A DNA stretch of 64,000 bases from assembly GCA_035549075.1 (NCBI GenBank), contig DASZRT010000064.1, positions 1-64,000 on the forward strand, read 5' to 3'. The notes below the pieces were generated by a model, which was given only the letters and a program-made list of their open reading frames with translations, searched no databases and was not told the origin of the DNA. Made by a program: the position numbers and the translations under genes. This document shows positions 63,689-64,000 of this stretch, in pieces. Position 1 is the first letter of the stretch. Each line of letters begins with the position of its first letter. This stretch comes from DASZFV01 sp035549075 (lineage in GTDB: Bacteria > Myxococcota_A > Polyangia > Fen-1088).

Positions 63689-64000
63689 ATGGCTCAGCGA
63701 GCGACACCCGAACGAGATGCCGAGGACGCGGCCGAGTTGGCCGCGCTCATGGCTCGTTACTGCGACGGGGACGCGCGCGCCTTCCACGCGCTCTACGCGG
63801 CGCTCGCACCGAAGATCCTCGGCTACCTCACCGGGCTCATCGGCGATCGCGCCACGGCGGAGGATCTCCTCCAGCAAACCTTCATGAAGCTCCACCAAGG
63901 ACGTGCGAGCTACGTTCGCGGCGCGAACCCCGCGCCGTGGCTCTACACGATCGCCCACCGCGCGTGCATCGACGAGATCCGTCGCAAGAAGCGGTCGAAG
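63689..64000 (+). CDS. ECF-type RNA polymerase sigma factor (cut by window end)
   Basis: 104 codons are visible from the ATG at 63689. The region 2 features are ALMARYCDGDARAFHALYAA, DRATAEDLLQQTFMKLHQGR and NPAPWLYTIAHRACIDEIRR-KKR. The sequence resembles the SigF-like ECF group that controls bufferin and DUF692 genes in proteobacteria. Region 4 and any anti-sigma gene lie beyond the window. It is the likely factor for the TGTAAC-N16-CGTA promoters upstream, though other sigma factors could also serve. Confidence 0.85.
   Translation, partial: MAQRATPERDAEDAAELAALMARYCDGDARAFHALYAALAPKILGYLTGLIGDRATAEDLLQQTFMKLHQGRASYVRGANPAPWLYTIAHRACIDEIRRKKRSK

Overview
The window is GC-rich chromosomal DNA whose gene content looks like a myxobacterium (Myxococcota, probably Polyangiales). 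The evidence is the high GC with strong GC3 bias, several secreted lipoproteins with long Gly/Ser/Thr linkers, a fibro-slime lipoprotein, ECF sigma/FecR-like cassettes, and frequent 4-base GTGA or ATGA start-stop overlaps. This assignment is an inference from gene style; no rRNA or marker gene is present.

Left flank (1-36.7 kb). In order: an NsrR-like regulator with a multicopper oxidase and a DUF2911 protein; a PP2C phosphatase; secreted malectin/PQQ-propeller, GH17 and fibro-slime proteins; two ECF sigma factors, one with a FecR-like partner; rpiA and a GH13 hydrolase; a BtuCD-type ABC permease and ATPase (its likely binding protein is 18 kb away); an SQR-like flavoprotein, a DUF1684 protein and a thioredoxin-fold protein; a TonB-dependent receptor next to a BlaI/M56 pair, with BlaI-like palindromes in front of the receptor; an ArsR-methyltransferase regulator plus cobalamin-dependent metH; two SDRs, an SRPBCC protein and a zinc alcohol dehydrogenase; an aminotransferase; a BtuF-like protein; and a C39-peptidase lipoprotein operon.

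Genomic island (about 36.95-47.15 kb). An intact initiator tRNA-fMet gene begins the island. A 47-bp perfect copy of the tRNA 3' part closes it about 10.1 kb later. Each copy is followed by a strong but different intrinsic terminator. No integrase is visible. Cargo: an IS3-family element with inverted ends, a DUF6036-like nucleotidyltransferase with a basic partner, a divergent AbiEi-like nuclease/winged-helix protein, an RNase H-like (DUF429-type) protein, a protein of unknown function that overlaps convergently with a SIR2-like protein, and decayed genes (a frameshifted secreted protein and toxin-antitoxin remnants). The cargo resembles a phage-defence island.

Right flank (47.2-64 kb). Six intergenic sites share TGTAAC-N16-CGTA(G/A), the form expected of an ECF sigma promoter. 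They precede an aquaporin-like gene; a GH63-like/GH133/SDR operon; a DoxX gene; a bufferin-type RiPP operon (precursor, MNIO enzyme, DUF2063 partner); an operon of an HbpS-cupin fusion, an SMP-30 lactonase-like protein, an NDH-2 with a cyclic-nucleotide-binding tail and a double-VOC protein; and a GMC oxidoreductase. An ECF sigma gene begins at 63689 and runs off the window. Together these look like one compact ECF regulon linking copper/thiol-type stress proteins with sugar-polymer hydrolases and redox enzymes.
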